Shown: positions 22,801 through 36,819, numbered from the stretch's first letter. The stretch: 64,000 bases of DNA from Azolla caroliniana (GCA_043228905.1 JBHGNT010000011.1:19034001-19098000), one strand, 5' to 3'. A program made the numbers and translations. Notes: a model not told the origin generated them from the sequence alone.

Positions 22801-25800
22801 CCAAGCTCCGGAATCAGCATATCAATTGTGCCTGTGGAACCATTCAAAAGCGTTCTACATGTTGCCCCTTTTTATGTGCTTAGCCCTCAGCAATAATAGC
22901 CCATACTGCAAACATATGGTTTAGGGTATAGAATCTCATGAACAGTTCCTATGTTTAAGGTTAATGTGGGACAATTGTGTTACAACCTGAGTCTTTTGGA
23001 GCAGCCAAATCTCGTATCTATACAATTCTACAACATACTGCAAGTTGCAGGGTTGAAGAACTTTGAACTGCCAAAGCGTTTCCAAAAACACAGTGCTGAA
23101 GGTTGGGCCATCATTACAAGGAGCAAACTGTAGAACCTCAATCTCTTATTCCATGTATGAAAACGAATGGGCAATGAAGATTGGTGTTCACGCTGGTGTA
23201 GTGAACTTGTAGATGTTGAGGCATGGCATAGAATAGGGAATTTAAGAGAGTTACAAGTATTAGGGTTCTTAGGTGGGGCAGAAAGTATCAAACAAAGGAG
23301 AGGTGAGAAAAGCCAATGTGAATGAGAGATTTCTCCTTCTGGACCAAATTTGCCTATGGTTAAATGCCCCATCAAAGAAAAAGTTACATCACGTGAATAA
23401 CCTTAAAGCCTTTTTCTATGTGCTGTTTATATTTCCTATTTGAAGTGAGTTATCTATGTACACGTAGATAAATGGAATGGTATTACTTTTGGATAGAGTG
23501 AAAAATCATTGAATGCAGGGTCATTACACTAGTTGTGCAAGGCCATTTCATTTGGTTTTAACTGTATTTGATTTTATGTGTAGAAAGATATATTAACGTC
23601 TTTTAAGAGGCCAAAATGGCCAATAAGACCAGACAAGAGATTGCATCTTAAAGTGTTATCCCGTCTTTGAGAACAAGAAATCAAAATAAATAAATATTAC
23701 TAAGTAAAAAAGAGAATCTTGTTATCGGAACATGTAAGATTCAAGTCAGATATCTTGTTATTTTTGTCTTCGAAAGATCTCTAGCACAGGTTGATCTAGA
23801 ATGGAGAGGTCTCCGAAGCAAGGGAAGCACCTGCTATGGCGGGAGATAATGGCATTTACCTGTGAATGAGAAGGTGGTGAGATCACGGCCATGGGATTGA
23901 GGCCTATGTGCATGACAAGTTGCTGTTGCCCAATCTATTGTAACCCCTTTGTTATGTCTTGGTCGGGAGCCCATTTGTGTAGCCCTTGATTAACTTGTAG
24001 CATGAGTAGGAGTGATGGGGCTAAAGAAAGTCGTGATTGTTCTTTGTTGATGACCTTGCGTGGCTGTACTGTCGAGAGAAATGTCCACAGTTCAACTAGA
24101 CATATAGGTTTCCGAAAGGGATTCACAACTTTGGATCACATAAAGGAGAATCTATTGCTGATTTGTGGACCTATATGATGTGCTTGCTGAAGCAGAAAAC
24201 CTAGGAATATATATACATGTATATTCCCACACATATAGCTGATGATGTGATATTGAAAACAAGGCCCTACACATCTGATTTGGGCTGTAAATCATGCATA
24301 CACCTACACAAATCATATCTTGATGATGTGATTGAAAACAAGGCCCTTTACATATCTGATTTGTGGTACAGCAAATCATGTATACACCTCCAAAAGGGCC
24401 TCTGATCTCTCTATAGGAGGCTGTATGAGCTTGACTTTCTTGTGGATATGCAGCCCTTGGGGCCTTTAGAAGACAGTGTGCACACAACCAATTCCAAGAA
24501 CCAGAAACTACATGGTTTTTTGGTAACAATCCTAACGCCTAGTATTCTGTATAGAGTAGAATTTTGGACAGATTTGGAGGGCTTTTAGTCTCAATGTTTG
24601 CCCACATGATCAAGACCAAACTATCAGTCCCATTTTACAATTTGTGGAAAAAGGGAGGAAGCTGATAGTGATCGAGGCATTATTATGATCAGTGATTGCT
24701 ATCCAAAAGATTTGGGAGTTCCTTAAGCAAAGTTACCCAAGAATGCCAATTATGTCATCAAAGTAGCTTGTGGAACCTAAGGATAATTAAAATTTGTATG
24801 CTGAAATGTAAGAATTGTTCTAGCCTCATGCCATAACTATAAATGCACAACCCTCATTCCAATATATCTTGGATTATGCATTCCTGAACATGACCAAAGT
24901 GGGAAAAAATTTGAGTTATCCAAAATTATATTGTTAAATTGGATAATGAAAGAATATTGACCAACCCCACAACATCTGTTCTATAAGAGACTCTTTTTGC
25001 GCATGTGCCAGGATGGATTTATTGTCCCGCCTTCTTATACGGATATACATCTCTCTCATGCGTTCAAATGATAGGACAGCAAGGTACTAGAATATGAAGA
25101 CAAATGGAACTCGAGACATAGAGAAGTTGTTAAAGGGTTATAAAAGATTGGGCAATAACCATGTAGACCACATGTGATCCTTGTTATTGACAAATAAAGG
25201 CCATTATCGCCTTGCACAGAAGATGCTTCCCTCTCTTTAAAGATCTCTCCATATTGGAGTGACTCATGTAGAGATATTTTGAAGGCAGAAGTTTCAATCT
25301 ATATAACTTCAAATTTCTGAGTTCATTGATTATGAGGTTCTTTAGTGCCCTCTGTTTAGTTATATTTATTTTGGTTTGTTGTTCAAAAAGACAAGACATC
25401 ATTGTAAGATTTAATCTCTTGTTCAGTCTTATAGGCCGTTTTGGCCTCTTAAAATATGTAATATATTTTGCTTTCTTTGAAGGCATTGCTAACGTAGGAG
25501 TAAGCTTCACATGGATGTATTGTAGGAACTATGTAGAGACTTTATCACTTCCATTGAAAAACTTCACATGCATAGATGATTGTGTATGTATGCCAATTTT
25601 TTGATCAAGTATATTTATGAAGTGGAATATGTGAAATCTTATGTTTCTGTTAACACTACTCTGTCTGGCGAGACTCTAGATTGGCAAACAGATTTGTGTC
25701 ATTGGCAACAAACACTTTTAACAACTGCATTCTTCTTTTAAAACCTCTAATTTACTATTATTTGGGTCTTGTAGGTTTTGTTTTTCATTTTATACGTGCT

Positions 25801-28800
25801 AATACATATATTTTTCATGACCAGTATACCATTGAATAATACTAATGTAAAATATCACTGCAGTGTATGAATATGTTGAGATTATATGAACTATTTTGTT
25901 TCATTATTATGTGGATCAGGAACATATTATCCATGATTGGGCCTGGGCAGGAACCCCTCACGAAGGAGCAGCATGGCTTCGATTACAGAGCCTTGCAGAT
26001 ACATGGCATCGTATTATGCTCATACCTGTAACTGGGGGAGTAATTGTAGGTGTAATGCATGCAGTATCGGTGATCATTGAACAAATCAAAGCATCAAGAC
26101 CTGGTGAAACACAAAGGTTTGATCTACTTGCAGGATTGTGCCCTACAATTAAAGCTATTCAGGCTGCTGTGACACTAGGCACAGGCTGTTCATTAGGACC
26201 TGAAGGTCCGAGTGTGGATATTGGCAAATCTTGTGCCCTTGGTTATTCTAAGGTGCTCAATAATAACAGACAGAGGAAAATTGCACTTGTTGCTGCTGGA
26301 GCGGCAGCTGGTATCTCTTCAGGTAATCCAGTAACCCAGTATGTAACTAGTCAGAAACCTCAATATGAGGTGAAGAAACGCTAAAACAGTTTACATGAAA
26401 GGGGAGCACTCGCCAGTATCTCCCTTGAAGTTACTAGAAATATTCAAAGAAGAAGAAGTGTTTCCCTCTCAGTGTCACATGAAACATAGCAAGCATAGAG
26501 ATTTCATCCTCAGGGATTGCTCAACTTGAGATGGCATTTATTCATGTCTGTATGGGTTCTGCAGGTTTCAATGCTGCTGTATCAGGATGCTTTTTTGCAA
26601 TTGAGACCGTCTTGAGGCCATTGAATTCTGAGAATTCCCCACCTCTTACCACTGCGATGATCATTTTGGCATCAGTATTATCAGCCACAGTCTCAAATGG
26701 TTTGCTGGGGGAAAGACCTGCGTTTACAGTGCCAACATATGAATTGAAGTCAGCTGCTGGTGAATGCCCTAACTAAGGGCTGTTTATCCTTTTTCTTCTT
26801 CTATTTATTGTTAGATCATTAATATTTAAACTTCCCAACTTGCCTTCGGTCATGTCCTTGCAGAGCTTCCACTATATTTACTCCTCGGGATGCTATGTGG
26901 AGTAGTTAGTGTGCTATTCACTCGGTTAGTGGAATGGTTCACGTCTGTTTTCGACTATGTGAAAGAGAGATTCGGCATTCCAATGACTGTTACGCCGGCT
27001 TTAGGGGGTCTAGGAGTGGGTATAATTGCATTGAAATACCCTGGAGTCCTTTATTGGGGGTTCACAAATGTAGAAGAGATTTTGCAATCTGGAAAGAAAG
27101 CATCAGCTCCTGGAAAATGGCTACTAACTCAATTGATTGCTGCTAAAGTGGTGGCAACAGCTCTCTGCAAAGGATCTGGGCTGGTCGGTGGTCTCTATGC
27201 ACCAAGCTTAATGATAGGAGCAGCTGTAGGCTCAGTTTTTGGAGATCTGGCTGGAAGAGTTATTAACGCAGCTATTCCGGGACATGATGCAGTTGCACAT
27301 CCTCAAGCATATGCTTTAGTATGGATTTTTATCTATGTTTTCTTTCAAGAAGAGAACTTCTAGTTGTGTAACCTAGCTAAATAATGGATCACTAGGTTGT
27401 TGCATTACACTGCAAGTTTAATAAAGCATATGAAATTAGGATGTGCTGTTTGGGTTTTAACGAGGCTCTCACTAATCATTAATGTTGATATAGTCAGTAG
27501 TTAATGTAGAAACAAACTTTATTTAGCGGAAGTATGCTTGGAGTTGCTATAAGAAAAACTGAAAAGGTGGAAGGTAATCCTCTTCTGTTGGAAGTTATCT
27601 CAGTGAGATTCACGCAAAGCATGTCTTCTGTCAAATGTAGTGGTCAACTTAGTTTTAAAACTTCAGAGCACAATTGGCTTACCACAGATGCATGAAAGAC
27701 AATGTTTTATATTTCACTAGGCTTTCTATCCTTAGCTAGTCTTGAATATGCAGAGTCTTTGTAGAGCTGGTATTTGTATTCACTCTTTATTATATTCCTT
27801 CTCCAGTTTCGAAAGGTGTTCTAGCTTTGGCTAGAAAATCTTTACTGAACTTCAACGTTAGACAACGTTTTATTTCTGTTAACTTAAAAGATGATGATAT
27901 CTATCACTTTTACTTTATTCTTTTCGTTTGAGTCACTCATTATCATTTTGCAGGTTGGAATGGCTGCGACACTAGCTTCTGTTTGCTCAGTTCCACTTAC
28001 ATCTGTTCTACTGCTATTTGAGCTCACCAAGGATTACCACATATTGCTTCCCCTCATGGTGAGCCTATTGTGAATCTCATTTCCAAATGATAGCCACTGT
28101 CTCCTGGATAACCATTTCATTAAATCTTTTTTCTTTTTTCAGGGAGCAGTGGGGCTCGCCATTTGGGTTCCATCTGTTGAAAACCAAAGAAGATCTGGGC
28201 AACATAATACTTCTTTACCTATGTCGTCACATGATTATTTACCTGTTTCAACTGATCCACAGTTAGAACATGGCCAACGTGTATGGGCAATAAAAAATGG
28301 TGAAATGGATGTTGAGCTCTGTTCTATCGATGGGGCCCCTGAACCTGGCATGATCACAGAAGCGGAGCTTCTTGATGAATTAAAGGTTTTCCATTCATTT
28401 TCTTTGCTTTTTAGAACACTTTGGGTTATCTTGTTATCTTGTGTTCCACCCATCTTTCTGCCTGATAGCAAATTGTTATCTTGTCTATTGGCTTTAAGTG
28501 TTTCGCTATGTGTCAACTTGGAATAAGACCTTTCAACATGATGATTAACATTGTTACAGCATGTACATAATACTACCTTTCAACATGATGATTAACATTG
28601 TTACAGTATGTACATAATACTTTACACGATAATTCTAACAAAATCAATGAGCATACACATGATTCCTTTTGACATGATAGTAACATTTTTACCAGAATAC
28701 ACATAGCTATATTATTAGGGGTTAATTAAGGATAGAGTAAGGAAAGAACTCTAGTCATCTACTTTTATGGGTTATTTTATTAATCATGTTCCATTATATA

Positions 28801-30479
28801 ATTAGGACTATAATGGAATTTTTTTGTTGTGGTTTTTTTCTGAGATTTTCATCTGCAGATGTTCCAGATTTGTTGAGGATTTTCATTAGAAAAACCTGAT
28901 TTTTTTTCTTTTTTATTAGGTTGGACAAGCAATGTCAAAGTGCTTTGTAAAAGTGCAAGCAACATCTACAGTGAAAGAGTCGGTTCAAGCCATGCTTGAT
29001 GCGCGGCAATCGTGTGTTTTTGTTGTTGATGAGAACGATCTATTGGAAAGCATCATGACTTTATCTGATTTGAAACGAGTTGTTCTCAATGCTGCGAAGG
29101 CCACTTCCCAGGGTGATACCACAGTGATCGATGTAAGATGTGATATCATGACATACATTTTGTCTACGGAATCTTATTAGTACCTCTTGCTAAAAATTTA
29201 TTTACATTGTGAATGAAACATACTAAATGTTGTTAGATTCTATGTCCTGTTTACCATAAGATTAGGATGTGATTTTGTTTTAAAATGTTGTTAGGATTAG
29301 GACATCTAAAAGGAAAAGTAGAAACTCATGAAAAACTAGCTTATTAGAAATTTAGTAGTGTTTGAAAGAGATATAAACATGCAGATTGATTTCAACATAA
29401 ACAAGTGTGGCCAATGCTTTGATAGTTTGTTTTTGAGTTTTAACGCGATACTTTATTAAATTGTAGTAGTGTCTTAACTTTGAAAAGTTCCATTTTCAGG
29501 TAAATAGTACACTTGTTGCTGCAGTTTGTCAGGAAGGTGATCTTGTAGTGTGTTATCCAGATATGAGTCTGAAGGCGGCACAAAACATATTTGCAACACG
29601 GCGTGTCCAATTGCTTCCTGTAGTCCTTCGAGGCAGTAGACGGTGGCAAGATCGAGGACGCAAAGTCTGTGCTATTCTTACAATGGATGATATTGACATC
29701 TGTCTCAGGTTTGCTATTAAGGGAATTGACATTAGGAAAATTTCAGGGTGGGGCCAGCAATTTCAATCAGAATGTCATTTTAGGTCCCACATTTCTAGAA
29801 TAAATCCAACTTTAGGAGTTTCTTATGAAGTTTAAATTTGTCATTATTCCACGTGGCTAGGTGTCGCTTTAAAAATAGGGGTTTTGACTGTCTAATCTAA
29901 TAGCCAAAGGTGGTATACTGGGGAACTAACAGTTGTCCATAGCTCTCTAGGACAGTATTATAAGTGGAGATAAGGCAGACACCACATAACCCTAGTAATA
30001 CACACATAAGCTTAAGTGGGTGGCTATGGTCTGGAAACTAGGCCTACCATGTCAATAGATCTATAAACGGCCCATATAGGTGTCTTCATCTTTCGGGTAA
30101 AATGTTTCTTCATTTCCATTCATTTTTCTTTTCCTCCATGATTATAATGAGGGTTTTGAATGAGGTACACACCTATGTACATATAAGATGTCCCACAGGC
30201 AAAGATACTCTTTTATGGGATCTCTTTCTTGGTTCAGTGGATTATGATTGGTTTGGAGAACTAATATCTAAGCTTTTCATTTAACCATTTCTTTAAATCA
30301 AGACTACTTTGTTTTGTTTGGGCTACATTTAATTGCGATTGTGCACACTTACATTGCAAAATTTATCTTCTTTTCTTGATATTTGGAAAACAAAAATGTT
30401 TTGTAGAAGAGAAGCAACAAAACGAGTATTGGCTTTGGTTAAAAAGGAAGAGGAAGAGGAGGTTAATTTTGGACACTAG
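19894..30479 (+). CDS. CLC-F: Chloride channel/transporter CLC-f
   Basis: Nine exons: 19894-20169, 25920-26322, 26565-26759, 26864-27318, 27954-28058, 28143-28385, 28920-29132, 29500-29708 and 30407-30479. All have GT/AG borders and consistent phase, giving 723 residues. The order is a cytosolic N-terminus with ELERRKSIR, a CLC membrane core, then a paired CBS region (~560-700). Key motifs are TLGTGCSLGPEGPSVDIGKS with the gating-glutamate position kept (E187), FNAAVSGCFFAIETVLRPL, and CKGSGLVGGLYAPSLMIGAA (the third anion-pathway segment). They match Arabidopsis CLC-f almost block for block, apart from the more variable N-terminus. CLC-f belongs to the plant subgroup related to bacterial CLCs and is reported in Golgi/plastid-type endomembranes; anion or proton-coupled transport is inferred. 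The last exon (REATKRVLALVKKEEEEEVN) is inferred from phase and acceptor. Intron 1 is 5.75 kb and hosts two repeat elements. Confidence 0.9.
20212..22636. mobile_element. Long-inverted-arm (foldback-like) element 1 in CLC-f intron 1
   Basis: The left end (aacatctttttaagaggaca, about 20222-20241, then caaaccagagattacat) is inverted at the right end (acatctcttgttcggtctca, ending about 22636). The similarity continues far inward. The block at 20390-20460, read in reverse, resembles 22425-22495 and 21887-21950. The block at 20780-20890, read in reverse, resembles 21465-21570 (gcccactata, then tcctcttatatggatgccc). It therefore has complex inverted arms around 0.8-1.2 kb. No transposase frame is visible. 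The exact termini and target duplication could not be fixed. Confidence 0.6.
23586..25468. mobile_element. Long-inverted-arm (foldback-like) element 2 in CLC-f intron 1
   Basis: The left end (gatatattaacgtcttttaa, from 23587) and right end (ggcctcttaaaatatgtaat, near 25443-25462) are inverted copies of each other and of element 1. Shared inner blocks include gtcttcgaaagatctctagc (23766; also 20401) and the block at 25230-25310, which resembles 22425-22495. It also contains an 81-bp tandem duplication: units start with tgatgatgtga at 24240 and 24321 and include gaaaacaaggccct. No open frame of transposase size. Confidence 0.6.
28529..28622. repeat. 47-bp tandem duplication in CLC-f intron 6
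   Basis: Two units, 28529-28575 and 28576-28622, both begin cctttcaacatgatgattaa and differ at only two bases. This is a recent local duplication within the intron between exons 6 and 7. Confidence 0.9.
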
Positions 30480-32137
30480 TTCTATACATCTTCAAGACAC
30501 TCAAGAACCTGTTTCACTCCATGGTTTGATAGTTTATAAAGGCAGAAATTGGTGTGAAAAGCTTGGAGCTTCTGTTTATTTTCAATTCTCTTCTCCCAAG
30601 CTTCATCGTAATATCGAGTCATGGTGAAATCTTCTTGTAGCCGAGTGTTTTCGGCGAGTATTTCTACGGCTATTAAGGTTGTTTATTTGAGAAAAAGCTT
30701 ATAGTTGAAATTTGTAAAGTTGCACACTGATATTTCTTCTTTCTTTGGCGTGAAATCTCAATCACTCAAAGCATTGTAACAAAAAAGAATTAATTTACCT
30801 TCTCTTTAACATTTTTGCAAGTTACAAAAGAAGTATCTTATAGTGATCTCTTCTTAATCTTACAATGAGTTTTTTTGTACATTTTGGCATCTATAAAACA
30901 ATAGCTCTAGCATTCACACCAATGAAGTGCTTTTAGATAGCCAACTAAACATTCAATGTGATTGCAATTACATTTATATAGCTCATATCTTTTGGCCATG
31001 CAGAATGTATGTCCATGGTCGTGATTGTGGACCATAAGCTTTGTACTCACATGCAAAACCAAACGTCTACTATGTATGGATACTGTTTCACTTTCTTTCT
31101 ATCCATCTTACTTCTTTTTGTGACTCACATGCACATTGCAGGCAGAATGCATTCAACTATATTTCCATTATTCATGCATAAACATATGCACACACAATGT
31201 ATATGCACATTACACACATTTACATGTACACGCATTCCCATGCTTGCTTAGCGATGCATTATATTAGTGGTTGGAACCCCAAAGTGAGGTAAAAGCCAAT
31301 AGAATACTTGAACTTCACATCAGAAGCAATCAAACGTTGGAACCTATGTCATGAGTGACATGAACATAAAGGTGTTAAGCTTAGGTGAAACCAAAGAATG
31401 TACACTCCCCAATATGGATACTCTGGCATATAAGCATATAGAGGTTTGCATATACCTACATGGATGCCATGCATAAAATAACATTTTTGGTGCCATCACA
31501 TCAGCAACCTCATGCGTGGCACATCATTAAACACCAACCTTATAATCATAGAAAGGTTTAGCATGTCAGCTCATAAACTAAGAGTTGGGAAAGAGAATAG
31601 CTCATAAAACTAAGAGTTGGGACTAAATTTTAAGTTTTCAGTCAAGGTGTTCATCCCTCAAAGTAGAAGACATGGCGTTGTCTAATTGATTGAAATCATA
31701 AAGCCCATTGTACATAATAACGACTAAAGCCATGCCCTTAAAATGGATTTGGTGATAGTTGTTTAATGATACTGTTTCAGTTTATTTTACTGCTTTCTAG
31801 CCTACCTCTCACAATTGCTTGAATCCACGATGAGCTTGTAATGATATTTTATCTGCTTTCCAATTGCATAGGCCCCGTCATGTATCAACAATTGCACAAT
31901 TGCACATTTCAATTCTCAGTATAGTTTATATTGAGTGTATCTTTTCTGTTTCAGAAATATCTCAACAAGCTATTTGTATCATATACATAAACAGATACAC
32001 CCATAAGCAAGTACATAATTAGGCATATACATACATATATTATAGTTGTAACATTATATTTCTTCACTAGGAAAGAAAATACAACATACCACTCATAGAA
32101 AGTGACACACGTATTACCCACAGTTTTTTTTTCACTT
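30480..32137. other. Convergent intergenic region between CLC-f and the BPP-like gene
   Basis: The two genes are convergent, so this 1.66-kb stretch holds both 3' untranslated regions. I see AT-rich sequence, a ~30-bp imperfect direct repeat (ctcataaa-ctaagagttggga) at about 31570-31623, and no further gene. Confidence 0.45.
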
Positions 32138-35100
32138 TCACATCATACAACAATTACACTTGCATTGTATTCTTTTGGCTTGCTTACCCTTCCTTCTTAG
32201 TAATGCAGGGACTCGTATGTCTTCAAGATTTCCAATCACAGCATTTCCAATCCTTTCTGTCGGGCTTTGTTTCATTGTGATTGCTTCACTCTGTCGATGG
32301 ATCATCCGCATCCTTTGCTTTTGCACGTTTGTTTCTTGCACTGTTATTATCGGGAATTGCCTTTTCCGAGTCAGAGGTATAGGTAATGCTTTTTGAACAT
32401 CCGCTTTTTCGTCAGGCCCTGAGAAACCGAACATTGTTACAAACTCTTTTGTTGAGCTCAACAGATTCATCGAGTTTTGTTGTAGTTTGTGTTGCTCTGC
32501 CAGTGAAGCTGCAGTGTGAACAAGTTCTTGTATGATAGAGTTGCAAAATAAGATGGTATCAGTTGCTTCGGCAAGCGTCACACTCCGCTTTAGAGTTTCC
32601 AGCTTGCAACGGTCGCCTGTGATACATATATATATATAGGAACGTGTAAGGTTTAGAGAACCATAAATGAGGAGGCTTGTGCCTATGTAAGTTATAAACC
32701 CCTAGAACCCACAGAAACCCTTAACAAAAGAAATGATATTACAATGCTATGCAACATAGCATTGTTATAGTATGTTGGAATCATGTGCACCGATGATCAT
32801 GTATATACTTTTGACATTCTATGTTGCATAGCATTCTGATAGAATGAGATTACAAAGCTTTAACCTATAATGTCAAAAACATATATATATATATATATAT
32901 ATATATGATGTGCACAGATGAGCTTACCTTCATGTTTTGTCTCCAACGTCATTTCTGCATCACGATCTAGTAACTCATCAAGATGGGTCTCTTGTATTGA
33001 TCCATGTTTTATGAAATCAACACTTGGATCTTTGATCTCCATCTTATCATTATGTTGCTCATTTTGACTGGTATCGGCGGCACGTGTTTCATCTATAGAT
33101 GGTTTCACCACATCTGAATCAACATTCTTTAATGCCATGGGATCACCCACAGCACGTGAATGCTCATAGTCCTCCAACTGATGCATAAGAGGACTCAGTG
33201 TCGGGAATTCACTCTGACAAGATGCCAATTCTTCAGGATGATTTTGGCCACAAGTATATGAGTGAGGAGGATCTGTGTTATCCATGCCAGTGTCAATATC
33301 TTTAAAACCCACAAGATCTGCAACAGTTTCTTGAATGTTTCGTCTAGATCCTGATTCATCTTCACCAAATTCAGTCCCCAAGTTTTTACGGCTACTGCTG
33401 ATGGTATCAGAAAAGGCAGGTTCTGAGGCTTGAGAAATGCTACTATGTTCATCTTGACTAGGAGCTTCTTTACCACAATTGGAATTACTAACATTGTTGC
33501 CATTAGGTAATACATGGCAACTCCCACTGAAGGTGGTAGAAAAATCGCCTGAAGAAGAGCTCGGAAATCGATGCTTCAGGCCACGAGATGATGTCACAGG
33601 TGCACTCGACAGCAAAGGTCGAAACATAGGTTGTGAATTACGCCTTTGAGCCTGATCCAAATTGTAGATGAAACTTTATACTGATAAACTTGAAGGATAA
33701 CAAAAATTAAAATCTTTAAGTAACTAATGACTGCAACATGTTTTTAAGATCATTTAATAAAAACAGAACAAACTCTTTCGACACCGTAAAAACCACGTAC
33801 TGGTGAAGGTTTGTTTGTAGTTGGCGGGAAGTGTGTCGTGCCTCCATGAATACCACCAGATTTCATCTCTCTTTTGGCAGGAGAAACTTTTCGTTTGAGA
33901 AAAGAATCATCAAGCGCGTCCTTATCGCTCCTAGTACTTGATTTAGGCTTCTCAATATGGCCACAGGACGAAATAACTGATTCTTTACTACCTCCAGCAA
34001 TTTTATAATCATGGGGAAAGATAAAATTTGTTTCCCCAGCTGATGATGCAATATTAACAGGACACTCTTTTGATTTGACTTGAGCTGTTACCTCTTTGCT
34101 AGGGTGATGCTGAGATCCACCTCTACGGATAGTTCGGTCAGACATAGATGTCCGAAGATTCGGTGGTGGCTCGGTTGAGAATCCAACAAGAGATGGATCC
34201 CACAGATGAAATTGTGGAGAGAGAGACTTCCCTTTGATTCCTCTACAAGTAGTAACAGGGTTTGTGCTTCCTGAAGATGGAGATGTATTATTGCTATAGT
34301 TGCATCGAGGTGAGGGTGTTAGAGGTCTTGAGATTGGGGATCTGGAGATCGATCCACTTCGGCTCCTTCCTGGAGATATACTATGCTTATATGGAGATGA
34401 AGATCTCAATGGAGACGGGTTGCTACGTGGTGCTGCCGAAGTAGGGCTAGATCTCCTACTGCATGACGGTGAAGATGTCCTTCTACTACTTGAATTTACA
34501 ATGCTACTTGTTGATGATCCTATACCCAAGATTGGGGTCGGGTTCTCCATGATCATTTTGTGAAAAGGTTCTTGTGGGTATAAAAGCTGAAAGCAATTAA
34601 AAATACATATATAAAACATTCCCCATCAAAAATTCATATGATCATACATTATATGGTCTAAATACAGAATATTCTAGGTTATTAACAATCTCAAAGTTTT
34701 GCTTTTGATTTTAGCATACCCGGCCAGGCCTCGTCATCGTTGAGGCCGTTCTTGTGAGTACCCTTCTTTGTGATAGATTAAGGGGAACATCTTCATCCAA
34801 AGATGGGAAGAGAGGGGTAGTGGGAGGGGTTAAAAGCCTAGAAATGACATAAAATTTGGCTAATTTCAGCAAGTTATAGAGCATAATCAACTCTCTCTCA
34901 ATCATCAACCTACATCAGATACAAAAGTAAATCGATGCTTCTTACCAGTCATAGTCATTCTTGTTTGCATCCAAGGGCAAGCTTCTATCATTGTGCTTTG
35001 GTGTGGATGGGGAAAACCCAATCGTAGAAGACAATCCATCATCATACTCTGGCAAGGAAATAAACCCTTTTAGATTCAAATTTCCATTTCATGTTTCCGA

Positions 35101-35702
35101 AACACCAATAATATAAACTCAAACATGTAATTCCTAGAAAAACACAAAACTCTAAAACCAAAATCATTCATTCATACAGAAACCATTTGAAAAGTTTCTG
35201 CAATTTAACCTGATATTTCCGAAAACCCAACATGGTAGAATGCATTGGCAGGGGGACAAAATCATAAAACGAATCAAATCTCTCACACAAAGGCATTTGA
35301 AAAAATTCTGCAATTTCACTTCATGTATGTGTCCAACACAAAAAGTAGAAGCAAAACTAAAATCTCAAAACAATTCCTAGGACACAAAACCACATAAAAA
35401 GGCATATGAAAAGCTCTGAAATTCACTTAAATATTTCAATGAAACACAATAAAAAAACATAAAACATAACTATAACCTCGAAACTCTGTAAAATTTATCA
35501 CCCACAGAAGAGCAAAAGAAAATATCCATGAAATGGAATGCCGAAACTTACTTGAAGAGAAAGCGGACGAGAGAGAAGAAGAAGTAAGCAATTCGTCCTT
35601 AGAATGGTAAATGAAATTCTGTCTTTGCCTGTCTCTCATTTCATTGAATAATCTCAGGTCTCCATATCCTCTACTAATATCCTCTCTGTGCAAGCTTCCC
35701 AT
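32138..35702 (-). CDS. Basic proline-rich protein (BPP)-like microtubule-type protein
   Basis: Six exons, 5' to 3' on the minus strand (35702-35552, 35048-34946, 34837-34720, 34586-33801, 33651-32928, 32616-32138), give 786 residues with all phases closing. Conserved family blocks are NDYDWLLTPPTTPLFPSLDE (81-100), a Ser/Arg/Pro-rich basic tract (~155-235) with many SP and SR pairs, WDPSLVGFSTEPPPNLRTS (253-271), and a C-terminal helical block TLAEATDTILFCNSIIQEL (641-659). This layout is that of the plant family containing At2g40070, At3g09000 and At1g27850. Several members, named BASIC PROLINE-RICH PROTEIN, bind and organise cortical microtubules. That function is inferred from the family; the exact subfamily is not certain, though the C-terminal block suits the long At1g27850-like branch. 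Intron 5 contains an (AT)n run at 32881-32906. Confidence 0.82.
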
Positions 35703-36144
35703 TCTCTACTCTGTTCTTCTTGCTTACATGAACTTTCAAATCATCAACAAAAGTAGCTGCAACTCACAATACCATGGGCATTTGAGAAAAATTCAAAGCT
35801 TTTTTCCAGTGAAGCGAGAAAAATGTACGCAATCCTCTGCTTCTTTTTGTTTTACTCTGTTTCCTTCTTCTTCTTCTTCTTCTTCTTCTTCTTCAGATGA
35901 AAAATCTCAATTTTAAACTCAAGTTTTTCAGCAATGACAAAGAGAACATGCTACATTTATCTGTTCTTATATTTTTCCTCTGGTTTTTTTTTGTTTTTTG
36001 GCCTCTGTTTTAATAGTAGAAGTAGAATTTAGTGTGGTCACTGGCAATATGACATTAAGCTTGAAATCCTTGCATTGTTAAGGTAGAGCAGGCAGAGAAA
36101 GGGAGCCAGAGAAGCACGGAGAGCAGATAAGCACGGCCTTGAGA

Positions 36145-36179
<35 letters not shown>

Positions 36180-36819
36180 GTGAGCTGAACACAGTATGTG
36201 AAGAAACCATGAGAAATTAGAGCGAGGCAAGGGGAAGAATCTAGAGAGAGTGCGGGAGGAGCAGAGTGTTGTTGAAGGAACTGAGAGAGACAGAGAATCT
36301 AGAGAGAGAGTGTGTGCCTGGGGGAACCAGAGACCAGAGAGTCTAGAGAGAGAGAGGGGGGGCAGGGGAGGAACAGAGTAACCAAGAGATTAGAGAGAGA
36401 GAGGATAGGGATTGGGGGCGGGGGCGGGGAAAAAAAGGGCGGGAAAAGGGAAGGGCAGGGACCAAAGCACGTGCGCTTTCTGGTTTTCGCGGCAAAGAGA
36501 CAGGCCGTCCTGTCGTCCATTTGCACACATGTATATCATATATTATGTAATGTATGTAATGAATGTATGTAAGTATGTAATGTATGTATGTATGTATAAT
36601 GTATGTATGTATGTGTGTGTAATGAATGAATGTATATATATTGTAATGAATGTATGTATGTATGTATTGTATGTATGAATGTATGTGTGTATGTATGTAT
36701 CTATGTATCTATGTATCTATGTGTGTATGTGTGTGTGTGTGTAATGTATGTATGTATGTCATGTGACTATTCCCGGAGTCCATCCCTCCCGTGCCGTTCT
36801 TTGGTTGTTCCATCACCAT

